From Annona cherimola (taxonomy: Eukaryota > Streptophyta > Magnoliopsida > Magnoliales > Annonaceae), in assembly GCA_030490835.1 (NCBI GenBank), contig CM059975.1:2817579-2881578 (forward strand): 64,000 nucleotides of DNA, given 5' to 3'. The notes below the pieces were generated by a model. That model worked only from the letters and a program-made list of their open reading frames with translations, made no database searches and was not told where the DNA came from. A program made the translations under genes and the position numbers. This document shows, piece after piece, positions 1-12,058 of this stretch; position 1 is the first letter of the stretch, and every line of letters begins with the position of its first letter.

Positions 1-163
1 TACAAGAGATTTTATGCATTCATATGTTTCTCTTAGATCACAGATATCGGATTTTTCTTAGAAGCTCCCTCTTTCTCATGACCTCCCTTCCTTTATTTCT
101 CTTTCGTCTTGGTAAATTGAGAAATTTGTAGCTTTGCGTTCCTCAAGGATTTGTAGGTATAAA

Positions 164-1228
164 ATGTTCCAGCCAAACATGTTGGAGGGACAGCAAGGCC
201 ATCTCCCTCTCCCTTTCGACATGTCCCACACTCCAGAAAGCGAAATGGTGAAGATGCGGGATGAAGACTTTGAGAGCAAGTCCGGCAGCGAAAATGTCGA
301 AGGTGTGGCATCAGGCGAAGACCAGGATCCAAGCCAAAGACCCAAGAAGAAGCGCTATCACCGCCACACCCAACATCAGATCCAGGAAATGGAATCGTAT
401 GTACTCAAAACACTGCTCTGGGGAAAATGATATTTCATTCAACATGTATTTCATATAGTCCCCTGAACTTTTCAAGGAGGAAAGAAAAAAATGTTTGATA
501 TTTGAATATTGTTTCGTCTATAAAAATTACAAGCCGATTAAGAATGTAAGATCTCTAATCTGTAGTACTGTTGACATTAGGGTTTTAACAGCGAGAACCC
601 CACTGAAATTGTTGTTTGATTTCGTTCCTCAGATTCTTTAAGGAATGCCCACATCCAGATGACAAGCAAAGGAAAGAACTGAGCCGTGAGTTAGGGTTAG
701 AGCCTCTCCAAGTAAAGTTCTGGTTCCAAAACAAGCGCACCCAGATGAAGGTGAGGAACCTAAACGCTCTTTCTCTCTCTGCGTATATGGCTGCTACAGC
801 TGCATATATTGCTGCCTCTGATCACCCGTGACCACGTTTACCAGCATGAGAGTCGGAGGCAGGTTTCGGCGTTTTGTCACCTGTATTTTCACCACACGTG
901 GCCCCTAAATATTCCTCCATAGATGTCTCAGCCGTTAGTTTGTCAGGCGCAAAATAAAATAAAAGAATCTGTGCCGTTGAATTGGTGGGCCATTATGAAA
1001 TGTTGAATCTGAACGAACCATTGGTTTGATTTTATTTAACTGACCCACTAATTAAATGCGTTTATGTCCTTGGAAAATAAAACGGATCCTTCTTTGTAGG
1101 GGAAGGTTTCTTTCTTTCTTTTTTTTTTTTTCTTTTTTTTTGAATTTGGTTTTAGTTCCTTGGACTTGAATTTGTAGAAGAGCGTTTTTTTTCTATTTCT
1201 GGGTGTGTAATTTGCTATTCTTTGCTGA

Positions 1229-1266
<38 letters not shown>

Positions 1267-4200
1267 GAACCATCATGAGCGGCAAGAGAACTCTCAGCTA
1301 CGAGCCGAGAACGAGAAGCTCCGAGCGGAAAACATTCGATACAAAGAAGCACTAAGCAACGCTTCCTGCCCCAGCTGCGGCGGTCCTACTGCCCTGGGAG
1401 AAATGTCATTCGACGAGCATCACCTTAGGGCTTGAGAATGCTCGTCTGAGGGAAGAGGTAGAAGCCTTATATCAATTTATTTATTTTTTATGTTTTCTTT
1501 TTTGTTCCGCTCACAACTCACATGGATTTTTTTTTTTTTTTTTTCTTTTTTGGGGATCCTGATTCCATGCATGAATCCTGCAGATAGATAGGATCTCGGG
1601 CATTGCGGCCAAGTACGTCGGCAAGCCAATGGTAGCGTACCCTCTAGCCCCACCTAACATTTCTCAACGCTCTTCTTCGCTTGATCTTGGTATTGGCATT
1701 TTCGGGGTGCAGCCAGCAGGTATAAGTACTGGAGAAATGTATGGTTTCAAGCGATCTCCTAAGGTCCATCTCCGGTTCGGTTCCAGCACCCCTCGGCTGA
1801 AATAGAGAAGCCCATGGTTATCGAGCTGGCTGGTTTGCGGCAATGGAAGAGCTGATAAGAATGGCGCAGCTGGAAGAGCCCTTGTGGATGCCAGACCTCG
1901 ATGGCTCTACTGAGATTCTAAATGAGGAAGAGTACGTCCGAGCCTTCCCAAGAGGGATCGGCCCAAAGCCATTTGGGTTTGAAATCCGAAGCTTCCCGTG
2001 AATCCGCTGATGTGATCATGAACCATATCAACCTCGTCGAGATTCTCATGGATGTGGTAGGCTTTTGATATGATTTCGGAAACTAAAACAGAAAAAAAAA
2101 AAAATGTTTCATGCCCATTTTGGAATGTAACTAGTTTTACTAATTATTCAACTATGATATTTTTAATTTTTTGCTTGTGGTAATTAATTGACCAGAATCA
2201 GTGGTCGAGTGTGTTCTCCGGCATTGTTTCAAGGGCTTTAAACTCTTGAAGTCTTATCAACCGGAGTAGCTGGGAACTACAACGGAGCATTGCAAGTGGT
2301 ATTCTTCAATTCCACTCCGCCTCTTATTTAATTTAGTGAAAGATATCTGGGAAAAGGGTATCTTCTTAATTAATTTATGAAGCAGTGATACATTTAATTT
2401 TGTCATTTAGATTAATATAGCCAAAATATTTGATATCTTAATTGCGAATGTTCCAAGTTCCATCCCCATGGTTTTTTTTTTTTTTTAAGTAAATCCCCAT
2501 GGTTTTCAATTAACATTTATTGGACAAACCTTGGTGTATTATTGATCAGATGTCTGCTGAATTCCAAGTCCCGTCCCCATTGGTTCCCACAAGGGGAGAG
2601 CTACTTCGTAAGGTATTGCAAACAACATTCAGATGGTATTTGGGCAGTGGTTGATGTTTCTTTGGATAGTTTACGCCCCTAGCCCTGTGTTGAGATGTCG
2701 AAGACGACCGTCGGGCTGTTTGATCCAAGAAATGCCGAATGGTTACTCGAAGGTAATCTATTAAATACTTCATTAGTACAGTAGTACTTCAATGAGCAGT
2801 CATGGATGATCACTAGCTAGCTTCATGAGCACATGAATGTTAATGATCGTCTTGGAAATTTGGATGGATATATAGGTTGTATGGGTGGAACATGTGGAAG
2901 TTGATGACAGAGCTGTTCACAGTATCTATAGACCACTAGTTAACTCAGGCCTGGCCTTTGGAGCAAAGAGGTGGGTGGCTACTTTAGACAGGCAGTGTGA
3001 GCGCCTCGCCAGTACCATGGCCAGTAACATTCCTGCTGCTGATGTTGGGGGGTACTATTAATTTCCCATTTTCTTTAAACTTAGCTGTATCTATTAAGAA
3101 ATCAGTTAAACTATCTAGATAGTAGATACTTTTAGAAAGTACACTATGGAAAAGAAAGAAGAGAATTTAACAATGAATGCAATATATTATAACATTCATA
3201 ACGACGAATTACATACCAATATGTGGCAAATCCATTACCTTTTTCAAACTTAAAAATATTTTAGCAATAGAAGAAAATAAACTTTTATTGACACAAAATT
3301 TCATATTAATTTTTTATTACTGTAATGTTACTATAAGTCTAATTAACAAAAAACTTTTATGACACTTTTTTGAATTTGTTACTAAAAGCCACATTGTTAA
3401 TGATAATTTTTGTCACTAAACAATTATTTTACAGCATCCGTTGTATTATTGTTGCTAAAAGTTAGTTTTTAGCAGTAATAATCATCTATGCGCTAAATAA
3501 AGTTTTTATGAAAAAAAATGTTAAGCTTCACTAAAAGTGTGTTACGGAATGTTAGTTATCTTGCAATATACAGAGGTAAATGCATAATTTAGTCTTCAAG
3601 TAACTGCAATCCAACCCAATATATTCACAAAAAATGAATTGTATGTGACCTTTCATCTTTTTTTTATTTTTATTATGCGGCTGAAATTTTGAACACATTG
3701 AAATTTTTTTTATCGAAAATACTGTAATTAGAACGTAATGAATATTGAAACAGGGCATGAACTGTTGTAACTCATGTCATCATCAGTGTTTTAAGAACCA
3801 GACCGAACCCAGCGGTTGAACAGGTCGGACTATGAACCGGTTACATTTTGGTTCACTAGTTTTTCTGGTTCAACTGCGGTTTTAACCTTCGGTTTGCACG
3901 GGTTGAACCGAATAAACCGGTAACCAGTCACAAAATCGGTCCATTACTTGGTTCGGTTTTCAAAACATTGGCCACCACCTCGTTGGTGCGTGTCATGTTG
4001 TCATCATACGGGGGCATTTACTCTTACCTTGAAATAGTGAACATACAATTATAACACCCAGTCATTATTGTTAAATAAATTACTTGTAAGAATGTCCCCT
4101 GATTGTACTATCAATTGAGATACTATAATATATATATATATAATAACGCCAGTCAATGCATCAAAAGGGTTGATGCGCTTGTATGTTTTTATTTTTATTC

Positions 4201-7200
4201 ATGTTAAGTGCTGTTCGTAAGTTAGTTTGGTGGGTGACGGTTGTTGTTCTGGAATTTTGGTGGGAGAGTCGACCGAGTGGGTATTTAAAAATTATTATTA
4301 GGAAAAAAAAAAATTATTAGTTAGATATTTATGGAATATTGACAGAAAAACTATAACAATATTTCGTAGCTAAATTATAATACTAATTGACATAATGTAA
4401 TACATATGAAATTTAAAAAAAAAAAAACCTACCAACTTTATATATGTAGAAGAAATACCACCTTTTCATAGCCGGACATTTTAATTTCCTGGATTTAGTG
4501 CTCAAAATCTGAATTGAGTCATAATGGCTGGATATGAAGACAATAAAACTTTAATTGTTTGTTTATTTGGCATATATGGTTAATGATACTGGACTTGCAG
4601 AATTTTATTTTTTGTAGGATCAGAGCATTTTATTGCTTATTTTATTGGGTATTGAGCAGTGATTACAAACCAAGACGGGAGAAAGAGCATGTTAAAGCTC
4701 GCTGAGAGAATGGTTCTTAGTTTTTGTTCTGGGGTGAGTGCTTCAACTGCTCACACATGGACCACCCTATCAGGAAGCGGGGCAGAAGATGTTCGAGTAA
4801 TGACCCGAAAGAGCATCGACGATCCTGGAAGGCCTCCTGGTATTGTTTTAAGTGCTGCCACCTCATTCTGGCTTCCGGTTCCACCCAAGCGAGTCTTTGA
4901 CTTCCTTCGAGCTGAAAATTCCAGAAATGAGGGTAACCCAAAATTCTATTTCATATTCATTGGATCCTCCTTTCCTATCGAGTCAAAGCGATATTGAGAA
5001 TCTTTCTAGTCAACTGTTTGAAATTTGTGAACATTTTCACAGATGCATGACATGTTACAGTGGACTGTTTTAATTCAAGCATTCATTGATTTGTTGAACC
5101 CACACATACTATAAGGGTACATATATTATAAATAGGGACAAACGTAAACGAACATAGATCTAGCTTTGCTATTATGTTGAAATTGGCCAGTTCCATCCCA
5201 AAGTAACATGCCAAGTTCCCTAACTTATTCTCACTCATACAAACTAGAAATTTTACAAGCTGTTTAACAATGTCGAACTTTTGTACCCAAGCCGGCACAA
5301 TTCATGAACTGCTATTGAGATTATTTTGCAATGAGGCAACCATGTAACGGCCTTTGTAAGGGCCTTAGTTTCAGAAGACTTTGTTACACCTCGAGTAGGG
5401 GTGTTAATGGTCACGGTCAACCCCATTAACCCGCTCGTCCAAACCAGTTTATAAATAGGTTTGGATTGGGATTTCTAAATAAATAGGTTATTATCCACCA
5501 ACCCGTTTAACCGTTTAATTAAATAAATGGATTAGGGTTGAAATTTTATAACTCGTCAACCCGTTTAACCGTTTAATTAAATAAATGGATTAGGGTTGAA
5601 ATTTTATAACTCGTCAACCCGTTTAATAACCCATTTAACCCATATAACCTGTTCAACCCATTTTATTCGTTCAACCCATTTAACTCACTTAACTCATTAA
5701 AGTTATATATATGTGTAAACCCCTTGGTTATTTTTCCTCTCAAAGTTTTCCTCCAATCACCTAATTTTTATTTTTCCAATGCTGCCCTAATTCCATTTTC
5801 CAGTTACTGCCCTATTTTCATTTCCCCTACGCCGAAAATACTCCCTCATCTCTCCCTGCATGATCATCATCTACTAGAGTCTAAGCTTTCAGGTTATTTG
5901 CTATATAACTCATTAACAACCCACTAATCCGTTTACTAAATGGGCTGTAAATGGGTTAGGGTTGAGATATTTTAAATGGGTTAATAAACGGATTAGGGTT
6001 GTGATATTTTAAATGGGTTAGGATTAGGATTAGGCTCCAACCTGTCCTACTCGATCCATTAACACCCCTAACCCCGAGTCTACTACACATAAGGCAAATC
6101 AATTCTAAGTGAACACTGCCTCTATTCAATTTCTTAATTTTCGGTCTGCTTAGTTACAAAGAAGTGGTTCCATATAATTCCTTTAAATTTTAAGTTTTTG
6201 ATGCTTGATAGGAAATCCGATCTATTAATTGTATTTAACATAATTTGTTTAGCTAGGAGACCAAGTTTCATCTAAATCAAACATGTACATAATCCAATTT
6301 GCTTTAAAATAGGAATATTTATGTGTAAATTTAAAAAATGCTTAAATTCATTCACATATATTAGAATATAATAAAAATTTATAAGATTATTTATCCACAT
6401 AGAAATGATATTTTAGACAGTCTATATGATAAAAATAAAACTTTAAAAAATTATATTTAATATAACGTTATTTTATTATATTAATTTTACACATTTGTAG
6501 ATGGGGCCCGTGCACAGTAATACTAGATAAGTAAAATAGTTCTAAGGTACTATAAATCATATTAAATATAATAAATGAAATAAATTTTTTATTAACTATC
6601 AAAATATTCAAAATAGAAAAGTGATATAAAAGAAGAGTTTCATAGAGGCATTCCTAAATAATTTTATCTCTATAGTTGGAATTTATTTGTAAATTATGAA
6701 TAACTAGTGTCTAATCATCAAATGACCAACATTTTGGATGGTACAAACAGTGGGACATCCTATCAAATGGTGGTCTTGTTCAAGAAATGGCTCACATTGC
6801 CAATGGCCGAGATCCAGGGAACTGTGTGTCACTGTTGCGCGTAAATGTAAGTCCTCTAATCAACCTTCGTTCTTTCAAATACTGAATGTTGGTGTAACGA
6901 TGGCTAATGTGTGGACAAAGAACTCGTGTCCACGCACTGCTGCTAAGATTTTCGTAAACATGTATAAGGTAGCGAGAAATCTAATTAATTTATGCGTTCG
7001 AACTAATTAAATGGGGGCGGGTTTTTGATTTGTCTCCTGATGAGTTGTGCAGAGTGCAAATTCAAGCCAGAGCAACATGCTGATACTGCAAGAGAGCTGC
7101 ACTGACTCAACTGGTTCTTATGTGATCTACGCCCCGGTGGACATTGTCGCGATGAATGTGGTTCTCAACGGCGGTGATCCGGACTATGTGGCGCTCCTCC

Positions 7201-7418
7201 CATCTGGCTTTGCCATACTGCCGGACGGTCCCTCAATGCATGGTGGAGGCAGCAGTGAAGTTGGGCCTGGTGGGTCTCTCCTGACTGTGGCCTTCCAAAT
7301 CTTGGTCGATTCAGTGCCCACAGCAAAGCTATCTCTGGGATCGGTGGCAACGGTTAACAGTCTAATAGCATGCACTGTGGACAGGATCAAAGCCGCACTT
7401 GCATGTGATAATCCCTGA
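164..7418 (+). CDS. Class IV HD-ZIP homeodomain-START transcription factor (HDG2/PDF2-like), with frameshifts in the middle exons
   Basis: Nuclear transcription factor family that controls epidermal cell identity by binding L1-box DNA. Exons from splice sites and homology: 164-396, 633-750, 1268-1457, 1584-2056, 2196-2298, 2550-2752, 2876-3051, 4660-4931, 6751-6846, 7053-7418 (stop TGA at 7416). Exons 1-2 encode an acidic N-terminus and the homeodomain, including the helix-3 motif [12 protein letters not shown]. Exon 3 encodes the family's zipper loop with paired Cys (CPSCGG). Exons 4-9 encode the START domain and exons 9-10 the conserved C-terminal domain ending near CDNP. The frame is broken at about ten places between 1428 and 4933, each an extra base in a homopolymer, for example GGG at 1428-1430, CCCC at 1789-1792 and GGGG at 2593-2596. 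Exons 1, 2, 9 and 10 are clean. It is either a recent pseudogene or a functional gene in a poorly polished stretch; I favour the latter. Family call is firm, the exact orthologue is not. Confidence 0.85.
1231..1267 (+). repeat. CT microsatellite serving as polypyrimidine tract
   Basis: A run of about 16 CT units ends directly in TGCAG, the acceptor of exon 3 of the HD-ZIP gene. The microsatellite therefore supplies the polypyrimidine tract of this splice site. Confidence 0.8.
3784..3970. mobile_element. hAT-like MITE in intron 7 of the HD-ZIP gene
   Basis: A 187-bp element with imperfect inverted ends: left CAGTGTTTTAAGAACC, right end reading CAATGTTTTGAAAACC on the minus strand. The interior is rich in GGTTC/GAACC/CCGGT motifs. 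The flanking 8-mers (gtcatcat at 3776-3783 and gccaccac at 3971-3978) match at 5 of 8 positions, and all three differences are C/T, as expected of an old target duplication. The superfamily assignment is inference from the TIR and TSD length. Confidence 0.6.
5396..6070. mobile_element. Non-autonomous hAT-type element in intron 8 of the HD-ZIP gene
   Basis: The ends are inverted repeats, TAGGGGTGTTAATGG at 5396 and its complement ending at 6070. The flanking 8-mers acctcgag (5388-5395) and accccgag (6071-6078) match at 7 of 8 positions, the TSD length of hAT elements. The interior holds direct repeats of a unit of about 65 bp (around 5500-5625) containing CCCGTTTAACCG, and GGATTAGGGTTG motifs near both ends. 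No transposase ORF is present. The left and right arms carry complementary subterminal repeats, typical of hAT transposase-binding regions. Confidence 0.75.
6195..6660. repeat. AT-rich MITE-family copy (same family as 40.66-42.89 kb)
   Basis: About 460 bp sharing ordered blocks with the sequence around 40665-40870 plus 42686-42890: a TTTAGCTAGGA block, a 'cacatatattagaatataataaa' type block (read in parts), an 'attttacacatttgtagatgg' type block and a terminal 'tttcatagagg' block. More distant copies are noted at 24.2, 35.3, 39.0 and 61.1 kb. The copy lies in the last long intron of the HD-ZIP gene. It has no coding potential and its ends are not sharply defined. Confidence 0.5.
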
Positions 7419-9060
7419 TTTGGTTCGTCTCGAAAAATGGTAACACTATACGTGCTTCCAGACCTAGTGACTTGTTTCATTAATTAGGAGAGGTACAGCT
7501 TTTATTTTTAATTAAGCGGGTTAAAGCATAAGTCTACCCATATTTGGGTTCGCTGGATTCAAGTTCGGTTCACTCATTAAACTTGAATCGGCCACTAATG
7601 GGCTTCAATACAAGTATTCTAAGCTTCTATACAAATAAGTGTTTTAAAGCCTTTTTTCATTTCATTGTCATGTGATTCCACATGTAATCCTTATATTTAC
7701 TAAAATTTATAGTTTTATTATTTTTAATATATTTTTATAGTTCGAAAAGTCAATAGTTTGGGTGAAAACTATTATTTTTAGACAAAGATGTAAATATTCA
7801 AAAATGATTAATTAATAAAATACATGTGGGGACCTTAATTATATATGAGAAAATTGCATGTGGACCAAATTATTTTGTTTTAATCCAAATGTTTGGCTTT
7901 AATTCCTATAAATTGCTGACAAAACGTGTTTGTTGTAGGTAGGGAAAGGGGAGTCAAGAACGCACCTTCTATACTCCTCGCGAGTTGGTGCTGCTGGTTT
8001 TGGCCAACGATCGCACTTCACCACCAAGCATATGGGGGTATTGGTTCGGGTATTGACTTTCCCTCAGACACAGAACTTTGTAACTCGAGAATATGTTCTC
8101 CAACCCTAAGTGTTTACAGAGAGATTCGTTTACTTTCCCTTTTTTTTTTTTTTTTTTTCTTGGCTTTTCACGTAGCTTCTAGCTTCAAAGCTATAAGGAT
8201 ATCATGCAGCAATTTAATTAGTCTATTTTGGAAATTTTAAAGTTGCGTTCAGTGCTATATATCTAGCTCCCTCTTCATGGTTTTCATTTTTCGGCAGTAT
8301 ATATAGCCGTCGTCTTACAATAATAATTTCCATCATTTCATTTCAGCTGATGAAGCTTTATATTGGTATTTTGGAAAGAGGAATGATTCAATACTAGCGT
8401 AAGCATACAGACTTTTATGCTTACTCTCATGCTTACTCTCTGTTTTTAATTTTAAAATATTTTTCGAAGAATTTAAATTATTTATCATGTTTATCCATGT
8501 GTATTTTTTTATGTTTTCAAAACCTACATATATTGATATTATATAATTTTCAAAATTTTTAGTGATTAGATATTCACTCTTAATAGATACTATTTTTACA
8601 GGTTGTATATCCACTCTTAATAGATATATATTCAGCTGTATATCCAAATTTAATCTAGGTTGAGCTTCTTCTTGGTAAGGATAGGTGGGTGCTTACTCTT
8701 ATAAAAAAATGAATAAGCCTGGATGTAATATCCGATGTGAATATCATATCGTATAGTATCAAACAATAAAAAAATAAAAATAAAAAGTAAAAGGAGAAAA
8801 AAAAAATTTCTAAATAGCTTGCGGTAAAGAAAATCTTCTCATAAAACTCCTCCAGCAGTGCCTGGCCATTCCCTTCCTCTGAAGCTCTTCAGTCGAGATG
8901 ATTTTGAGAATTGGATGCCTTAAAAGAGCTTCTCCCCCTTTTAAAAAGGGTGAAAGCCACGAGGGGCTCGAGTGAATTGCTTGCGTAATTCAAATTTAGA
9001 GGATCGGATTGATTTGAACGTTTTTTTTTTTGTTTTGAAAAAAATTTGATCATTAGTTAA
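7419..9060. other. Intergenic, no gene recognised
   Basis: Region downstream of the HD-ZIP stop codon. It is AT-rich with poly-T runs (for example near 8143-8159). The ORFs here are short and show no recognisable domain. I see no RNA gene and no clear element ends. Confidence 0.6.
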
Positions 9061-9109
9061 AGAGCCGAAATGCAAAGTGCACATCTAACATACCGAGAGA
9101 GAGAGAGAG

Positions 9110-9295
9110 AGATTTGTGCATGTTGATGTTGTGCCCTTTTTTTTATTTTTTAAGATTTAAAAAGGCACAGATAAATACATACGCATGCACTGACGTGCTA
9201 ATGCCCGTTCGACGTTGATTTGTGCATGTTGATGTCGTGCCCTTTTTTTTTTTTTTTTAAGATTTAAAAAGGCACAGATAAATCCTTTATAAGAA

Positions 9296-9327
<32 letters not shown>

Positions 9328-9395
9328 CACAGGCAAAGAAAGGCATGGGTACATACGCATGCACTGAAGTGGTAATGTCCGTTCGACTTTGATTT
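9110..9395. repeat. Tandem duplication with poly-T/poly-A cores
   Basis: A unit of roughly 105-120 bp is repeated. Each copy contains GATTTGTGCATGTTGATG, GTGCCC followed by a T-run, AAGATTTAAAAAGGCACAG, and a block with ACATACGCATGCACTGA followed by a CCGTTCGAC core. Copy 1 starts near 9112 and copy 2 near 9219; the second GCATGCACTGA block is displaced by a T18-A15 stretch at 9297-9327. A GA microsatellite (9097-9112) precedes the array. Confidence 0.7.
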
Positions 9396-9949
9396 CGTGC
9401 ACGTTTCTTCACGTCATGTCACTAATTACAAATTCAAAATCGCGTTGAACGATGGATAGCAACGGAAATGGTATTAAAAAAACGTGGAGATGGAAAAATT
9501 GAGATTGGGATTTTGATGGCCAGTCAGAAGTTGTAATTGGGTGGTGGGTCCAGTTTTTCTTTTCAGGAGTGGCCTCCACCTCTTTGGCTAGAGCACGTAT
9601 CAGAATCTCACTACTGCATGCCTCCCCTGCCCTCCTGATGCTGCTTGATGCTGGAAAAGCCTCTACTTGGGAATTTGAAATTGAACTTTCATTTGGCATT
9701 TTCAGCTGGGAGGGTTAGTTTAGCTAATTGGAAACTAAGAAAAGCACCGAAAATGAGAAAATTACATTTTTTTTCTGATTATTTATAACTTCATAAAATT
9801 TTTTGATCTAAAATAGCTGTCGACAATCTTTAATTTCGTGATAATTATAACGTTTAGTAATATACAGTATATGCCGAAAAATAAATTATGCTAGAGCAAA
9901 TATATCACCATTAAAATTACTTATTAATTATAAATTCTTTCATTAAGGG

Positions 9950-10170
9950 TCAGTTTGGTACGAAAAGAAGGAAAAAATATTTATGAAAATATCAGAATAA
10001 TATGAGGTAATAAAGATAATAATTATTAGTAAAGAGAATAAAGCCAAAATAAAGAAAATAATAGAAAAAGATGATACATAGATATTTAAAATGTAAAATC
10101 ATATTAAAAAATGTAGAGTAAGGAGAAGAAATTATTTTTACCTCCTAAGAAACAGATACTAATTTGTTAT
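9950..10170. repeat. MITE-like AT-rich element starting GTTTGGTA
   Basis: Starts with GGGTCAGTTTGGTACGAAAAG and continues as A-rich sequence with 'gaataaagccaaaataaag' type blocks. It resembles the sequences near 12.36, 13.53 (inverted), 34.12, 43.47, 45.50 and 45.92 kb, which all combine a GTTTGG-type end with a 'tgatat(a)atatg..aaagttaaaataaa' type body. The exact ends are uncertain. Confidence 0.4.
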
Positions 10171-10524
10171 TATATATTCAAACTAGACGAAACCTAAATC
10201 ACTCATCATTTTTAACATATCCTTTCCAGATAGGAAATAAAAAATTCAGCATTAAATACTCATATATAAAATACTATAATATTAATATCAATTAACGATC
10301 TCTATCTACGTTAAAATTTTATGCCAAGTGTGATACATGAATATATATTTTTAAAAAAGAATATATATTTAAAAAATATTTTGATTTGCAATGATATAAG
10401 TATATTTTCAAGCAAGATAAATGGTTTGGGTTTCATATATTAATTTAATTAAGCCATTTGATTTCCACTTTTGAGGAAAGTTGAAAACTTTATCAATCTA
10501 ATCATATGTCGATAAAGAATATTA

Positions 10525-10612
10525 TAGGTGCCTTAGGGCTTGCTCCACTGGTAGCACATGGTAGACAGGCGCCATAAGGTCGAAGGTTCGACCCCCTCTC
10601 CCATTATAATAA
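10525..10612 (+). repeat. tRNA-derived SINE-like head
   Basis: The sequence contains a Pol III box-A-like TGGTAGCACATGG and, 30 bp on, a box-B-like AAGGTTCGACCCC, followed by an AT-rich tail. There is no cloverleaf good enough for a functional tRNA. A SINE 5' part is the simplest reading. Confidence 0.45.
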
Positions 10613-10685
10613 AAAATAACATAAAATAAAGAATTTTACAATATTTTTACATGAATTGAATTTTGCTGAACTTTTACATTAATGG

Positions 10686-10997
10686 TGTTATGTGTGTTTT
10701 GTATTATGCGTATCTTAGTTGAGTTTGGTTGGGATTGCATATGGGTTATGTAAGTTTTATGAGTGAGTTATAAATACACATATAGTTTTTAGGTTTAGGT
10801 AATACAGAGACAAAGGGATCACGAGGAGAGGAGAGAGTCTAGAATGAGAGATTCTTTTAGAGAGGCAGTTTGTTGCCTGTGGAAGGAAAGTTGTAATTTT
10901 TTGGTGATTAATTAATTATTATTTTTAATGGAGTAAGCTTAAAGTCGATCTACATTATTATTTTCTGTGTGCTTGCAAAGTGATCTCGGCCCTAACA
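10686..10997 (+). mobile_element. Solo LTR, about 312 bp
   Basis: Starts TGTTATG and ends CCTAACA, giving TG..CA ends with a 5-bp inverted repeat TGTTA/TAACA. Flanking 5-mers are aatgg (10681-10685) and aatgt (10998-11002), matching at 4 of 5. Inside is a TATA-like ATAAATA (near 10771), as expected of an LTR promoter. No primer-binding site or gag/pol follows, so it is a solo LTR, probably Copia-type by its short length and ends. Confidence 0.6.
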
Positions 10998-11764
10998 AAT
11001 GTAAATATCCTACGTTTAAAATTCAAAACAGCGTGAGTCTTGTAAGATGCTTAAAAATTGATTATTAAAAATTAATCGATTGATGAAATTGCAGCCGGCC
11101 GCGGAGGTGTACCTTTTGTATGATGTGATTTGGTAGGCAGAAGAGAGCCGTGGGTGATTTTGGACCACATTTCAACAGATATTTTTTTCGTGCGTTTTGA
11201 ACCACGTTTCAGTTCTAGCATATACTTCCCAATTTGTTTTATCCATTTCTTTCTTTGTTGGTGTGTCTGTCGTGAGTTGGTGGAGCTCCATCCAATTCAC
11301 TTCAATGCGAACATTTGCATTATCCGTTTTCTATTTCTTTTACCTTTTTTTTTTTTTTGGGTACTAACACGTGAGCTCAAACATGTATTTCTTACGTATG
11401 AAATTTTATAACTCTTGGAAAAATGTTTAACAATTATTTTTAAATATTAAAATCTAAAAAATTGAACTGTTCGGCTAAAAGTAAAAAATAATTAAGAAAA
11501 AAGATAACGCAAATGTAAATTTTTTGTTGCATTACATGGAGTTATTTGCTGGCTTCCAAACTTGAAGCTAAGACTCCATGCACCTGCACATCTTAGTTCA
11601 TAATGCGCAGTTTTTTTTATTAAGTACTTACATCATATCTCAATTTATATTAAAATTAAGCTTAAGAATTTTTATAATTTTCTAAAAGCAAGACAACACG
11701 CTTTCAATTATCAAAAAAGGAAGAGTACTTGCTTCCACCTATCAAGAAGAAGGCTAAATGTTAC

Positions 11765-12058
11765 GGAGCCCAATTTAATGCACCCGGGTGCACTGAGCTT
11801 TAGTGCACCCGGGTGCGCTAACTCATTTTAACTCATTATTTTTGAAATTTTTTTATATAATTGTTAATCTAATTACCTAAAATGTCACTGATTTTTAAAA
11901 ATAAAAAATAAATATCTAAAATACTCCAAAAATGGTAAAAATTGATACACATATTAAATACACTTAGATTAACACTTTTATAAAAAAAAATTCAAAAATA
12001 AATAAATAAAATAAGTTAAAATGAATTTAATACATCCGAGTGCATTAAATCGCGCTCC
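11765..12058. mobile_element. Mutator-like MITE with palindromic TGCACCCGGGTGCA ends
   Basis: About 295 bp. The left end GGAGCCCAATTTAATGCACC and the right end read on the minus strand GGAGCGCGATTTAATGCACT form an imperfect TIR. Flanking 9-mers aaatgttac (11756-11764) and aaatgttcc (12060-12068) match at 8 of 9, the TSD length of Mutator-like elements. The perfect palindrome TGCACCCGGGTGCA lies at 11779-11792, with a near copy at 11804-11817. Related copies are at 22.7, 44.3, 45.2, 52.1-52.7 and 59.9 kb. Confidence 0.6.

Noticed and set aside
7926..8240. 104-codon frame downstream of the HD-ZIP gene
   Set aside because: Contains a poly-Phe stretch from a T-run and no family signal.
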